From: Callorhinus ursinus
Taxonomy: Eukaryota > Chordata > Mammalia > Carnivora > Otariidae
Direction: 5' to 3'
Length of the DNA stretch: 64,000 nucleotides
NCBI RefSeq assembly: GCF_003265705.1
Contig: NW_020312785.1
Coordinates: 131,018,498-131,082,497 of the forward strand
Shown here: in pieces, positions 1 through 9,549 of the stretch
Layout: each line of letters opens with the position of its first letter
Position numbering within the stretch: the stretch's first letter is position 1
Notes under the pieces: generated by a model
What the model was told of the DNA's origin: nothing
The model's input: the letters and a program-made list of their open reading frames with translations, nothing else
Databases searched by the model: none
Position numbers and translations under genes: made by a program

Positions 1-560
1 CCTGGGATAGCATGTGAGCAACAGATGGTCATCTAAATAAATACCTTGCTGCTTTCCTTTTTTAAAAAAATATTTCATGTTATATTTTTCCCTTTATAGA
101 TTCACAGCTAACTGAACAAATGAAGTTTTTTTTTAGACACTTAGGAATGTCTGTAATCTGTTTTTGTTTCCATTCTTGTTAGACATTGTGCATGGCATTT
201 TTCAGCCCTGCCCCAGATCCAACAATATTTGTTCATTGTAGAAAAAATAGTAAATAAGACTAGGCAAAATGGGGGAACGTCCCAATCTGTACATCCTTGC
301 AAATCTTAAAATAAATAAATATATACACACACGTATTTTAAAAGGTATATATATTTTGTAACCTGTATCTCCTAACAGGGTTTTGACCTCTTTCCACAGC
401 CTTTAGTTGTACTACAAAATAACCCATTTCCTGATGTTGGGCACTTTGGTTAGTTCTACTTTACTATTATAAACAGCTTTGGGAGGTACAGTAATGACTT
501 TAAGGCTACAGTAATTTCCTTAATTCTTCCCAAGGATTTCAGTAGAATATGACAGCGTCC
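1..560. other. AT-rich non-coding DNA upstream of the OXSM promoter
   Basis: No exon-like reading frame or recognisable gene was found on either strand. The stretch at about 400-480 (CTGATGTTGGGCACTTTGGT followed by a TATTATAAACAG-like string) faintly resembles the old L1 3' region seen elsewhere in the window, but is too diverged to assign. The base composition changes sharply at about 680, where the CpG-rich promoter begins. Confidence 0.4.
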
Positions 561-689
561 CTTCTCCCAGCAGATGGAAATATTTGGACATCGTTACCCC
601 CCCTCAAAATCCTTTTCTGATCGGCAAAAAGCTATCTCCTCGCGTCCTGTGCACGTTCTTAATTATCATCCAGTCACTGAAGTCGCACG

Positions 690-1085
690 AGGGCCGTTCC
701 CTCCCGTGCAACCTGAGCCTCGCAGTCACCCGTGGTCTGACCTCCACCAAGGTGACGCGAAGGAAGGGCCAGCGGCCGCACCCGGCTCAGACGTAGCGCG
801 TGCGTGTGCGCGCGCATGAGCGGACGTGCGTGTGCAGACGGCGGCTGCGCGGCCGGCGCCAGGCCTGGTGAAGGTATCAGCTGCTTGCTAAGCTTCTCCT
901 TCCGCTCCTCCACCGCGAGATCGGGTGGGGGTTGGATCGGAAAAGGGGAGTCTGATGACCCGGGCCTGGTTTCTTTCCCTCTCGGCATGCTTTCTTCGGG
1001 GGGTGGGGTGGGGTGGAGTGCGGTGCTTGGGAGGCGGTGTGGGGAGCTGGTCACGCCCCCTCACTCCCAAACCCCGCCCCTTGGG
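690..1085 (+). promoter_or_regulatory. CpG island, probable OXSM promoter
   Basis: This is the only strongly CpG-rich block in the window, with many CG dinucleotides between 690 and 880. GC-box-like strings include CCCCGCCCC near 1073. The motif GCGCGCATGAGC near 811-821 resembles an NRF-1 half site, which would suit a nuclear gene for a mitochondrial enzyme, but this is inference. No TATA box is evident, as expected for a housekeeping CpG promoter. It lies about 0.5-0.9 kb upstream of the OXSM start codon. Short open frames inside it on both strands look like CpG-island artefacts and show no similarity I recognise. Confidence 0.7.
800..873 (+). other. OXSM: Possible non-coding exon 1 of OXSM (5' UTR)
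   Basis: The coding exon is preceded by a splice acceptor, so an upstream untranslated exon is expected. The best donor in the CpG island is CTGGTGAAG|GTATCAG, with the exon ending at 873. The transcription start cannot be fixed from sequence, so the left edge is arbitrary. Other GT dinucleotides in the island are possible donors. Confidence 0.35.
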
Positions 1086-1541
1086 TTAAAACCCTAATTA
1101 TCTCCACGTTTTTGAAGATCAATAACGTTCACTTACTCCTACCTCAAAGAATAGGCCCTGAAGTGTTTTTTTGTGTCATTGGCACCAGAAATACTACTTA
1201 GCATAAGGCCTCAGTAATCCTGATAAAGGATGCTTTCTGCAGTCCATAAAAGGCTGGGAATGCCTTTATGTTTTTCATGGTGTAATTCTGTTGTGGTGAA
1301 TTGAATGAATCATCATTTCACCTCTTTGTCTTGGAATGTCTGAGGGTACTTACAGTCTAAAAAGGGAACTCCAAACAGTTGGTTTGACGATAAGTATAAA
1401 GTGATGTTAACGTTATTTTCCTTGTGTTCGTTAACAGCTCACACCGAGCACCTGAAAGAAGTTTTCGGCTATTGTTTCCTAGGCCTATAAGCTATTTAAA
1501 CAGCAGTGATTACCTCCTGAACGTGTTGTGATCTGTTACAG
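874..1541 (+). other. OXSM: Predicted OXSM intron 1
   Basis: It runs from the candidate donor at 874 to the acceptor ATCTGTTACAG ending at 1541. A second plausible acceptor, CGTTAACAG ending at 1437 after a pyrimidine-rich stretch, would lengthen the 5' UTR by about 104 bases. The first 210 bases are the tail of the CpG island. The rest is ordinary unique-looking sequence with no repeat I can name. Confidence 0.4.
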
Positions 1542-1572
1542 GAATGTGCTTCTGATCATCTGAATCTCAACC
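1542..1572 (+). other. OXSM: OXSM 5' UTR segment and translation start context
   Basis: These 31 bases follow the acceptor AG at 1540-1541 and lead into CTCAACCATGG, a strong Kozak context (A at -3, G at +4). This context, together with the basic, arginine-rich N-terminus encoded downstream, supports the ATG at 1573 as the start. Confidence 0.6.
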
Positions 1573-4500
1573 ATGGTGTTAAACTGCTTGGAAAATTTAT
1601 TAAAAATTACAAGCTCTCATCTATATTCGAGATTATGCCAGCGATTATTAGGAAGTAAAAGGTTTTTCGGAACTGCGCCAACGTTCAGATTTCGTAGGCG
1701 GGTTGTCATTACAGGCATTGGCTTAGTGACTCCTCTGGGTGTTGGAACTCAGCTGGTCTGGGATCGTCTTATTCGAGGAGAGAGTGGAATTATTTCACTG
1801 GTCAGTGAGGAGTATAAGAATATCCCTTGCAGTGTTGCTGCTTATGTGCCAAGAGGTTGTGATGAAGGTCAGTTCAATGAACAAAACTTTGTGTCCAAAT
1901 CCGATATCAAGTCCATGTCTTCTCCCACCATTATGGCCATTGGGGCTGCAGAGTTAGCCATGAAAGATTCTGGCTGGCACCCTCAATCAGAAGCGGATCA
2001 AATGGCTACCGGAGTTGCAATTGGCATGGGAATGGTTCCTCTTGAAGTTGTTTCTGAAACTGCTTTGATGTTTCAGACAAAAGGTTATAGTAAAGTCAGC
2101 CCATTCTTTGTCCCTAAGATTCTGGTCAATATGGCAGCAGGCCAGGTCAGTATTCGATATAAACTCAAGGGCCCCAATCATGCAGTGTCTACAGCCTGTA
2201 CCACAGGAGCTCATGCTGTGGGAGACTCTTTTAGATTTATAGCCCATGGTGATGCTGATGTGATGGTGGCTGGAGGTACAGATTCTTGCATTAGTCCTTT
2301 ATCTCTTGCTGGGTTTTCCAGAGCCCGTGCTCTGAGCACAAACCCTGATCCTAAGTTGGCATGTAGACCATTTCACCCAAAGAGAGATGGTTTTGTCATG
2401 GGAGAAGGTGCAGCTGTGCTGGTGCTGGAAGAATATGATCATGCTGTTCAACGAGGGGCCCGGATCTATGCAGAAGTTTTGGGCTATGGACTCTCAGGTG
2501 ATGCTGGTCACATAACTGCGCCTGACCCTGAAGGAGAAGGTGCCTTAAGGTAAAGACTTGTTTTGTTTTTAAAAGATTTATTTACCTATTAGAGAGAGAG
2601 AGAGAGAGCATGTGTGGGGGAGGAGCAGAGGGAGAGGAGAGAGAATCCCAAGCAGAGTCCACGCCAATCCCATGATCCCAGGACCAAGATCACAACCTGA
2701 GCCGAAACCAGGAGCAGCTCAACCAAGGGCCGCTCAACCAGCTGCACCACCTAGGTGCCCCAAGACTTACTCTATTTAAAATATTTCTTCAAATAAGACA
2801 TTTTATTAGACTTTCAAACCGGGGAGTCCAATATAGTAGTATCTGCCCTTGGTGTACAGTATCTTTGATGTTTTTCCATTTTAGACTAGACAAAATGGTT
2901 TTGAATTCTTTAACATGTTTGTAAGATTTGAAACCATTTGAACGTCTTTAACAAACATTGGATTTTAGTTAAGGCCTGTAAAGTTGTGAAGAGGGCCATG
3001 TGTGTCTTTGCCAATTTTTCATACTTCCAGTTGTGCTTAACAACTGTCAGAGTGCTCCCTCCCACAGTCCTCCTCTTTGGCCCTTCATCAGACTCAGACG
3101 GTAAAGTCAACCCTTCTAGTTGTGTCTGGTCTCTGTGCCATTGTTACTAAATCAGTACTTTCTAACTTTTCACTACCCAGGGATTCTGACTCTAGGCCTG
3201 GGGTGGTGCTAGAGATTCTGCCTTTCTAACAAGCTCGCATGATGCTGATGCTGCTGGTCTGAGGACCACAATTTGAAAAGCAAGTTGATATTGCAGAATA
3301 GATAGTTAAAAAAAAAAAAATCCCTGTTAATGTTTTAGCTAATAGGTTAGCCTGCTTAGATCATATTATGTTTTTTGTTTTTTGGGGTTTTTTAAATATA
3401 TTTTTTTTTAAAGATTTATTTACTTGACAGAGAGAGAGCGAGAAAGGGAACACAAGCAGGGGGAGTGGGAGAGGGAGAAGCAGGCTTCCCGCGGAGCAGG
3501 GAGCCAGACACCGGGCTCGACGTGGGGCTCGACCCCAGGACACTGGGATCATGATCTGAGCCGAAGACAGACGCTTAACGACTGAGCCACCCAGGCGCCC
3601 CTAAATAATTCTTATTTATTTAATTGACAGAGAGAGAGCGAGAACAAGCAGGGGGAATAGCGGGCAGAGGGAGAAGCAGGCTTCCCGCCGAGCAGGGAGC
3701 CCGATGCAGGACTCGATCCCAGGACCCAGGGATCATGATCTGAGCCAAAGGAAGACACTTAACCAACCGAGCCACCCAGGCGCCCGATCATATTATGTTT
3801 TAACCAGTTAACTTGACCAAGGGTTGGCAGACCTTTTCTGTAAAGGGACAAATAGTATTTTCAGCTTTGTGGGCCATAGGGTCTCTGTCACAATTATTCA
3901 AATCTGTCTTCTAGTGTGAAAGCAGCCATAGACAATACAAAAATGAATGGATGTGCTCCAGTGAAAGTACAGTTGACCTTTGAACAATGCAGGGGTCAGG
4001 GGCACTGGCCCACCGTGCAGTCAGAAATCCATGTATAACTTTGACTTCTCCAAAACTTAACTACTAATAGGCTATTGTTGACAAAAAGCCTTCCTGATAA
4101 CATAGTCAACATACACGTATTTTGTGTATGTATTATATACTGTTTTCTTACAATAAGGTAAGCTAGAGAAAACAATGTTATTAAGAAAATCATAAGGAGG
4201 AGAAAATACATTTATAGTACAGTAGTGTAAAAAAATCCACATGTAAGTGGACCCACACAGTTCAAACCCATATTATTCAAGGGTCAGCTGTGTTTGTAAA
4301 AACAGGCATCTGGCCAGGGCCATACTTTACTGGCCTCTGAATTATGCTTTTGAGTTTTGGTAAATAGTTGCTGGTGCTAGAAGTATCAAACATAGTAGCC
4401 AGCTACATGAAGAACTAGTTATATTCAGGTGAAACCCTTCATCACACTTCAAATTATACACTGAGATGCCTCTTAAGGAAATATATGCAACCCAGAGATC

Positions 4501-5553
4501 GGGAACTAAAACAGAAGGTGTTGACATTCATGATGTTTTCAAAGATTCTTCCAGAGAAATGTTTTCTTTTTGGATTTGTTTTTTTTTTGGCTTGGCGTTG
4601 TACTTCATTTATTTAGAATTCTTAAAGCTTAAATAGAATTTTGAGAGGTTATTTGAAGCACCAAAGTAATGGTGCAGACATCTTTAGATTATTGGGAAAT
4701 ATGCCAAGTTTTATATTTAAATGTGAGAAAAAATTAAAACACGGTTATAAAATTTTTCTCCACATTTGGAATCACTACATACACACACACACACCCCACT
4801 GATAAATTCCTAGAAGAAAAACTATTCTAGGCTTGAGTCAACATGGTTTTTCCCCAGGGAAAAATACCAATTCAAGTAAGTGGAAATACATTTTGTTAGA
4901 GATTATAAAACCCATAGGCCTTTGTATTTATCTCATGGTGTTGAATCAGTCCAGGGTACTGGGGGTGACTCATTATTCCTGTGCAGGTGGCATTCTAACT
5001 CCTATGGTAATCCAAGTTGGGGTTCTGTTATTAGAGGAAAGGAGTCTCTTCATCCAGCATGTATGTTTATTTCTTTCTCATAAGCCATATAAGGACTCCT
5101 GTGTTCAAACTAAACTTAGTTCTGATAAATTTCTTTCCTTATTTTATTAGATGTATGGCTGCAGCTGTAAAAGATGCAGGTGTACGACCTGAAGAGATAT
5201 CCTATGTCAACGCACATGCTACTTCCACCCCATTGGGAGATGCTGCTGAAAACAAAGCTATCAAAAATCTTTTCAAAGACCATGCACCTTCCCTTGCGGT
5301 TTCTTCAACTAAGGGAGCCACGGGACATCTGTTGGGAGCTGCAGGGGCGGTTGAGGCAGCTTTTACTGCTCTGGCTTGTTATTATCAAAAACTACCACCT
5401 ACTTTAAACCTGGACTGTACAGAACCAGAATTTGATCTCAATTATGTTCCACTAAAGGCACAGGAATGGAAAATTGAGAAAAGACGTATTGGACTCACCA
5501 ATTCCTTTGGTTTTGGTGGTACTAATGCAACACTTTGTATTGCTGGCATGTAG
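1573..5553 (+). CDS. OXSM: 3-oxoacyl-[acyl-carrier-protein] synthase, mitochondrial; join(1573..2549,5151..5553), complete
   Basis: OXSM catalyses the decarboxylative Claisen condensation of malonyl-ACP with acyl-ACP in mitochondrial type II fatty-acid synthesis, the matrix pathway that supplies octanoyl-ACP for lipoic acid. The joined frame is 1380 nt, giving 459 residues plus stop, which matches the length I recall for the human protein. Residues 1 to about 40 are rich in Leu, Ser and Arg with few acids ([14 protein letters not shown]), a typical matrix-targeting presequence. The thiolase-fold synthase begins at [15 protein letters not shown]. The nucleophile is Cys209 in [15 protein letters not shown] (codon 2197-2199), the active-site histidines are His348 in [11 protein letters not shown] and His385 in [13 protein letters not shown], and Lys380 is also kept. 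The C-terminal [11 protein letters not shown] loop is intact. The intron is phase 2: exon 2 ends TTAAG|GTAAAG at 2549 and exon 3 starts after TTTTATTAG at 5150, recreating an Arg codon (R326) across the junction. There is no frameshift or internal stop, and the spliced structure excludes a retrocopy. Confidence 0.97.
2560..2761 (-). mobile_element. Can-SINE (tRNA-Lys-derived), older subtype, 4-9 bp past the OXSM donor
   Basis: Read on the minus strand, the head starts GGGGCACCTAGGTGGTGC, followed by the CT-rich body and a short A-tail seen here as TTTTTAAAAGATTTATTTA. The target-site duplication AAGACTT is present at 2553-2559 and again at 2762-2768. The left copy overlaps intron positions +4 to +10 of the OXSM exon 2 donor. 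Confidence 0.92.
3151..3285. mobile_element. MER5A-like hAT non-autonomous element, remnant
   Basis: The segment carries GATTCTGACTCTAGGCCTGG, CTAACAAGCTCGCATGATG and CTGCTGGTCTGAGGACCAC, the hallmark order of the short eutherian hAT-Charlie MITE family. It is diverged and lacks clean ends. Confidence 0.7.
3401..3601 (-). mobile_element. Can-SINE inserted in the tail of its neighbour
   Basis: The head (minus strand) GGGCGCCTGGGTGGCTCAG ends at 3601. The body has the ACACAAGCAGGGGGAGTGGG signature. It sits inside the A/T-rich tail of the SINE at 3602-3785. Confidence 0.9.
3602..3785 (-). mobile_element. Can-SINE, outer partner of a nested pair
   Basis: The head ends at 3785. The 16-bp duplication beginning GATCATATTATG occurs at 3359-3374, left of both SINEs, and at 3786-3801, right of this one. 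That dates this copy as the first insertion and the 3401-3601 copy as a later arrival in its tail (remaining tail about 3375-3400). Confidence 0.9.
3818..4338 (+). mobile_element. hAT-Charlie non-autonomous element, split
   Basis: The left part at 3818-3969 contains GGGTTGGCAGACCTTTTCTG, TTTGTGGGCCATAGGGTCTC and AAAGCAGCCATAGACAATAC. The right part at 4291-4338 contains TTTGTAAAAACAGGCATCTG. Together they read as one common eutherian hAT MITE interrupted by the Tigger-type element at 3970-4290. Confidence 0.8.
3970..4290 (+). mobile_element. Tigger2-like (pogo/Tc1-mariner) MITE nested in a hAT element
   Basis: The terminal inverted repeats are CAGTTGACCTTTGAACAATG at the left and its diverged complement ending ATTCAAGGGTCAGCTG at the right. 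The interior has AAAACTTAACTACTAATAGG and GGTAAGCTAGAGAAAACAAT. A TA dinucleotide abuts the left end and a degraded TG the right, as expected for an old TA target duplication. Confidence 0.82.
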
Positions 5554-5568
5554 GACAAATCATTTGTA

Positions 5569-5574
5569 ATTAAA
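5569..5574 (+). promoter_or_regulatory. Candidate proximal polyadenylation signal ATTAAA
   Basis: It is the second commonest mammalian polyadenylation hexamer, in TTGTAATTAAACATTG just after the OXSM stop, followed by T-rich sequence. A transcript ending here would have an unusually short 3' UTR. Confidence 0.4.
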
Positions 5575-5698
5575 CATTGATTTTTAAAAAATATGAACTA
5601 TATTAAGTGGAGAATTAAAATGTTTATATAAATATATCAATATGTATCAATCTATATATATCAGTCTATATCAATACCCATATACCCTTCATCGGTGT

Positions 5699-5919
5699 CA
5701 GGGTTTCTCAGCCCTGCCACTATTGATATTTTGGACAGGATAATTCTTTGTTGGGGTAAGGGGAGCTGTCCTATATGTTATAGGATGCTTAGCAGCATCC
5801 TCATCTTTACCCACTAGATTGCAGAAGCACGGTCTTCTCTAGTTCTGACAACCAAAATGTCTCTAGACATTGCCAGGTATTTTCTGGGTGGCGAAACAGT
5901 CCTCATAGGAGGACCACTG
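5699..5919 (-). mobile_element. hAT-type MITE, nearly full length
   Basis: The terminal repeats are CAGGGTTTCTCAGCC at the left and GGAGGACCACTG at the right. The interior includes AGGATGCTTAGCAGCATCC and CTCTAGACATTGCCAGGTAT. The element is ancient and diverged. Confidence 0.75.
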
Positions 5920-7059
5920 ATCTCTATTTTCCTAATACTCTAGGTCACACAGCTCTTTGATGTTTCACCCGCTCTTGTCCCTTCCACAAACATTGGGTGA
6001 GTAGCTGCTCTGTGCTAGGCAAGGTTGTTGCATTGTACAACTCCAGACATGCCATTCCCATACAACATAAGGAGAAGGAATACAAATATAACTGGGAGTT
6101 TGCCTCAGTGATCAGCATTCTTTGAATAAAGCAGTCAACCAGCAATGAGCTCTTTACCCCTTCTATCTAGCTAGCTCTCTTTTCTTCATATTATCCATAC
6201 AGAGATGCAGTCGATTAGTGAAATTTCCCTAAATGTCCCAGTCATGAGTTCTCTGAAAGAAGGAGAGAAGATTGGTTTGGTGTTTCTTACTCTTTTTGTA
6301 TTTATGGTGGCAGCTAGTGATTAATGGAGATAAAGGTCCTTGGGAACTTGCTGGTGACTTAAGCCACATCACCTCAGCCCACCTTTATTGCAGCTATGGT
6401 AGATAATTTTTGTGTCTGCTTCTAATGTCCCCTGCCAGTGCTAGTGGTGCCTCTTAATTTTCCACCCTGGGGCTTTGTCCAGGGGACATCCCGTCTGGCT
6501 GGGAGTGTTGGGAAGGGGACAGGGACAAGTCCCCTGGAGCAGCAGTCAAAACCAGTGAGGGATGGGGTGAGTTGAGTGCGTCCGCCTCCTCTCAGAGGCA
6601 TAGTTCATGTTCTCCGCAGTTCCTCAGGGGGCTTCTGGTCAGATAAAACTTTAGTGCTCAGGCATTAACCAGCTCAATAACCCTCTTTACTGGCTTTTAC
6701 CCCCTTCCCTTTCGTCCCTTCCTGAGTTTTACCCTACTCCCGGAAATCACCTCCTAAACAAACTACCTTGCATTAGCCTCTGCTTTGTGGGAGACTCAGA
6801 CTAAGGCAAGAAGTGTGTGTTGAAATGGTAGCAAAGGGCTAGAGTGAGTGAGTGGATAAATGGAGCATATATGTTTCTGCAGAACTGAATAGTGTTCCAC
6901 ACGTTTTAATAGGCTGGATATATTGTCTGTCTACTGGCTTTAACTATGGCACTTTATCCCCTGTATGACTTAAGATTGCGCCCATGTTCATTCAGTTATA
7001 ATCTGTTTTAACGGTCACTGGCACATATTAATTTCCTCAACCAAAATTTGTTGGGTGCT
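5920..7059. other. No recognised feature
   Basis: This is intergenic-looking DNA just past OXSM. I see no exon-like frame, named repeat or RNA gene. The distal AATAAA at 6125-6130 is the only element possibly tied to OXSM. Confidence 0.4.
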
Positions 7060-7395
7060 AACTATGGCCCTGGTTTTGTACTGGCCACTGATGATAAAGT
7101 GATATGTCAGGGAAGGTTTCCTAAAAGAAGCTGAGCCCATATGGGTGCATAGGTCTCAGCCAGGTTAAGGGGAAGAGAGGAAAGGAAGGAAGAGTATTGC
7201 AGTCTTGAGGAATAGTGTAGAAAGGTTAGAAAAGCTAAACATAAATACATACAGCCTGAGATTGGGGGCGGTGGTGGCGAGGAATAGGAGATACAGCAAA
7301 AAATCTGCTGGAAGTCAGGTCACAGGGAACCTTACAAGTTTTGTTAAGGACATAAAAGTAACGGGAGGTCATTTAAGGTAAGGTGAGGATGGTTT
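7060..7395 (+). repeat. Ancient interspersed repeat, family not named
   Basis: The string TAACGGGAGGTCATTTAAGG and the preceding AG-rich text match, at family level, similarly structured blocks at 26990-27750, 44160-44420 and 49778-50465. I recognise the recurring layout (fragments such as GGGAAGCCATT and CAAGTACAAAGG) as an old mammalian repeat but cannot name it with confidence. Confidence 0.45.
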
Positions 7396-7870
7396 TGTAA
7401 GGTGTCGACTTGGCTAGGCTGACCTGCATTTCCTAGAATTCTGTTTACTGTATGTTGTTGGTTAGTGCTGGCCTCAAGAGATTCTTGTGGGAGATTTGGG
7501 GGGTGGGTGGGGGTGAAGCAGCAGCCATTTTGTAGCAGATACGTGTTGGGGCTTTGCTGGCTCACCTTGATGACGAGGCAGTGGCTGAGCCCGCAACTGC
7601 TTTCCCTTCCGCTGGATCTTCCTTCTGTTTCCCTGACTCCTGGACCAGGTATGTGTCTAGCTCCATGATAATGAAGGGCCCCAGCTTTGCCCCATGCCAC
7701 CACCGTCAGACGCAGCAAGGCCTGAGTGATTTCAGTTCATTCCCGCGGTGGTGGGTTCCAGCTTGTTACTGAAACTTTACATCCATCTTCCCTTCCCAAC
7801 TGCCTGCCCTGTGGACTTCAGATGGATCAGAGCATCAGCATCAGAGGATAACACGTGAACGTAACAGCCT
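7395..7870. repeat. Probable ancient LTR-like repeat
   Basis: Phrases such as AGCAGCCATTTTGTAGCAG, TGATAATGAAGGGCC and CCTGCCCTGTGGACTTCAGA look like a mammalian LTR-class repeat. It lies directly beside the minus-strand retroviral fragment at 8010-8860 and could be that element's 3' LTR. Orientation and family are uncertain. Confidence 0.4.
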
Positions 7871-8009
7871 CATAGAGACTGTTGAACCACTTCTCCTAGA
7901 AGAGGAAGCTTAGTGGGACAAATAGCTCCTAATGCTGCGGTAGGTTTCAGGTTCACTCTGGTCCTCACCCTCCCCATAATCCACTATTCATCCTGAATTC
8001 TTCCTCGCA

Positions 8010-8860
8010 CTCAGCTGTTACCGTGGCAGGCCTTGCTGGCTTTCCTGGTGATGTGACTCAAACCTTCATTCCCGACAGCCTGGGCCCTAGGCAATCATAC
8101 CACACCTTTTCCAGACAGCAGTTGCTGTTTGTGTCTAGACCACTGGCATCAGGAGGCAAGGAAATACCAGAAGGTGCCCAAGTACACCACTTAGATTCCA
8201 CACATATTCTCCCTGTCCTCCTTGTAAAGCAGCACCACCTTCTTCAGCTGATTAGGGTCAAATACCACAGCCAGTATGTTGACTTTCTGGGCTCCGGGCA
8301 CAAGGAGTCCAAAGTGTCCTAGTGGTAACTATAGTTTGTTGTTCAATGTGGCACTTTCTGTGTTTCCTGGCAAGAATATGTATACCCTTTGGAGACCAGA
8401 ATTCTAACACTGAAGAGCCCAGAGTTGCAAGGATGGGAAGTATAAAATTCCCCATTGTGATTGAATCATTGGGAGTGATGGTAAGTAGGGCCACTCCTGT
8501 TCCCCACACCCTTTGTGTTCTACTTATTGGGGACTTGACCCCATACAGAAGTCTTTGATTTTAGCATATACTGCATCTTGAAGATGGCACCACATTCAGG
8601 ATATTGCTTCTGAGCTACTCATTAAGGTTTCCCTTTAGAAGACTGTTCCAGCATTCTCTGAGGCTGGCTGCTTCTGGATGGTATGACATGGGATACAACT
8701 CATGGATCCCATGTCATTGGCCTGCTCCTATGGTCCATCCCCTTTGCTGTGCTGGAAGCCGCCCTGCTCGGTATTGGAGGAGTCATCAAGAGGATGTGTG
8801 TCACAGAAATAACCAAATTTCCATGTTAATCACATTGTAATGAACTCTTTCCAGATCTTA
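8010..8860 (-). mobile_element. Degenerate endogenous-retrovirus internal fragment (dUTPase-like/pol tail)
   Basis: Read on the minus strand, this region gives broken pieces in several frames with the flavour of the retroviral segment downstream of integrase, including a dUTPase-like stretch near 8020-8330. Multiple stops and frame changes make it non-coding. A shorter fragment of similar origin, covering RNase H to integrase, lies on the same strand at 12565-13060, so the two may be parts of one element interrupted by later insertions. The assignment rests on motif memory. Confidence 0.45.
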
Positions 8861-8875
8861 ACCATAGCTATTTTT

Positions 8876-9062
8876 TTAAAATTTATTTCTTTGAGAGAGC
8901 GAGAATGAGAGAGAGAGAGTACATGAGAGGGGAGAGGGTCAGAGGGAGAAGCAGGCTCCTCGCCGAGCAGGGAGCCCAATGTGGGACTCGATCCTGGGAC
9001 TCCAGGATCATGACCTGAGCCGAAGGCAGTCGCTTAACCAACTGAGCCACCCAGGCGCCCCT
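8876..9062 (-). mobile_element. Can-SINE
   Basis: The head (minus strand) GGGGCGCCTGGGTGGCTCAG is at the right end, and the body has AGAGGGAGAAGCAGGCTCC. An 18-bp duplication beginning TTAACCATAGC is at 8858-8875 and 9063-9080 with no mismatch, suggesting a relatively young insertion. Confidence 0.93.
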
Positions 9063-9391
9063 TTAACCATAGCTATTTTTAAGTCTTGTCATTTACAGAC
9101 AGTTATTGCTGTACTCTGATGCCCTTGCAGAAGTGTTCCTGCAAAAGTGCTTCATCTTCCAGGAGATTCATGGAAAAGACTGACAAGTACAGGTGTTTGA
9201 TAACTAAGATCATACTACTGAACTAATAAGAATTTATAGAACTCTAATGGAAAAGCTGATGACGTCTATAATTTTTATGAGTTTTTATTGGAAACGTTGA
9301 TTTTTTTGTTTTGTTTTTCCAGAGTTAAGATTTTTTTTCTCTTTTTTTCTTCAGCTATCAGCAATTTACCAACATATATGTTTGTTTCAAA

Positions 9392-9428
9392 GTTCATAAA
9401 GTTTCAACTTTATGAACAAAGTTGAAAC
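9392..9428. repeat. Overlapping double inverted repeat
   Basis: Two hairpins share bases. GTTCATAAAGTT/AACTTTATGAAC are 12-bp arms with a 2-base loop at 9392-9417. GTTTCAACTTT/AAAGTTGAAAC are 11-bp arms with a 6-base loop at 9401-9428. Both are perfect, and the two folds are mutually exclusive. Confidence 0.85.
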
Positions 9429-9549
9429 ATTTATCTTTTCTTCCCTACCCGATTCCTCCAGAATTTGGAAAATCTTAATGTGTATTCTTATTTTCATGTC
9501 CATATAGTTATTTGCGTAAGTTCAGTAAGAATCTGTTCTCCTTGTAACA

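Larger units (their letters stand above)
2550..5150 (+). other. OXSM: OXSM intron 2 (phase 2, 2601 bp)
   Basis: The donor is G|GTAAAG (G at -1, A rather than G at +5). The acceptor is a T-rich tract ending TTTTATTAG at 5150. The intron carries three Can-SINEs, a MER5A-like hAT remnant and a hAT element split by a Tigger-type element, all annotated separately. From about 4340 to 5150 I see only unique-looking sequence and a short (CA)n run near 4780-4794. Confidence 0.93.
5554..6145 (+). other. OXSM: OXSM 3' UTR and downstream candidate region
   Basis: The stop codon TAG is at 5551-5553. Polyadenylation hexamers downstream are ATTAAA at 5569-5574 (only 15 nt after the stop), ATTAAA at 5614-5619 and AATAAA at 6125-6130. 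Sequence alone does not show which is used. A run of degenerate TATATCAA-type repeats occupies about 5625-5690, and a hAT MITE interrupts the region at 5699-5919. Confidence 0.45.

Noticed and set aside
674..1097. Open frames on both strands in the CpG island (126, 97 and 60 codons)
   Set aside because: High GC gives few stops by chance. The peptides are Pro/Ser/Gly/Arg-rich, match nothing I know and do not resemble the NGLY1 N-terminus.
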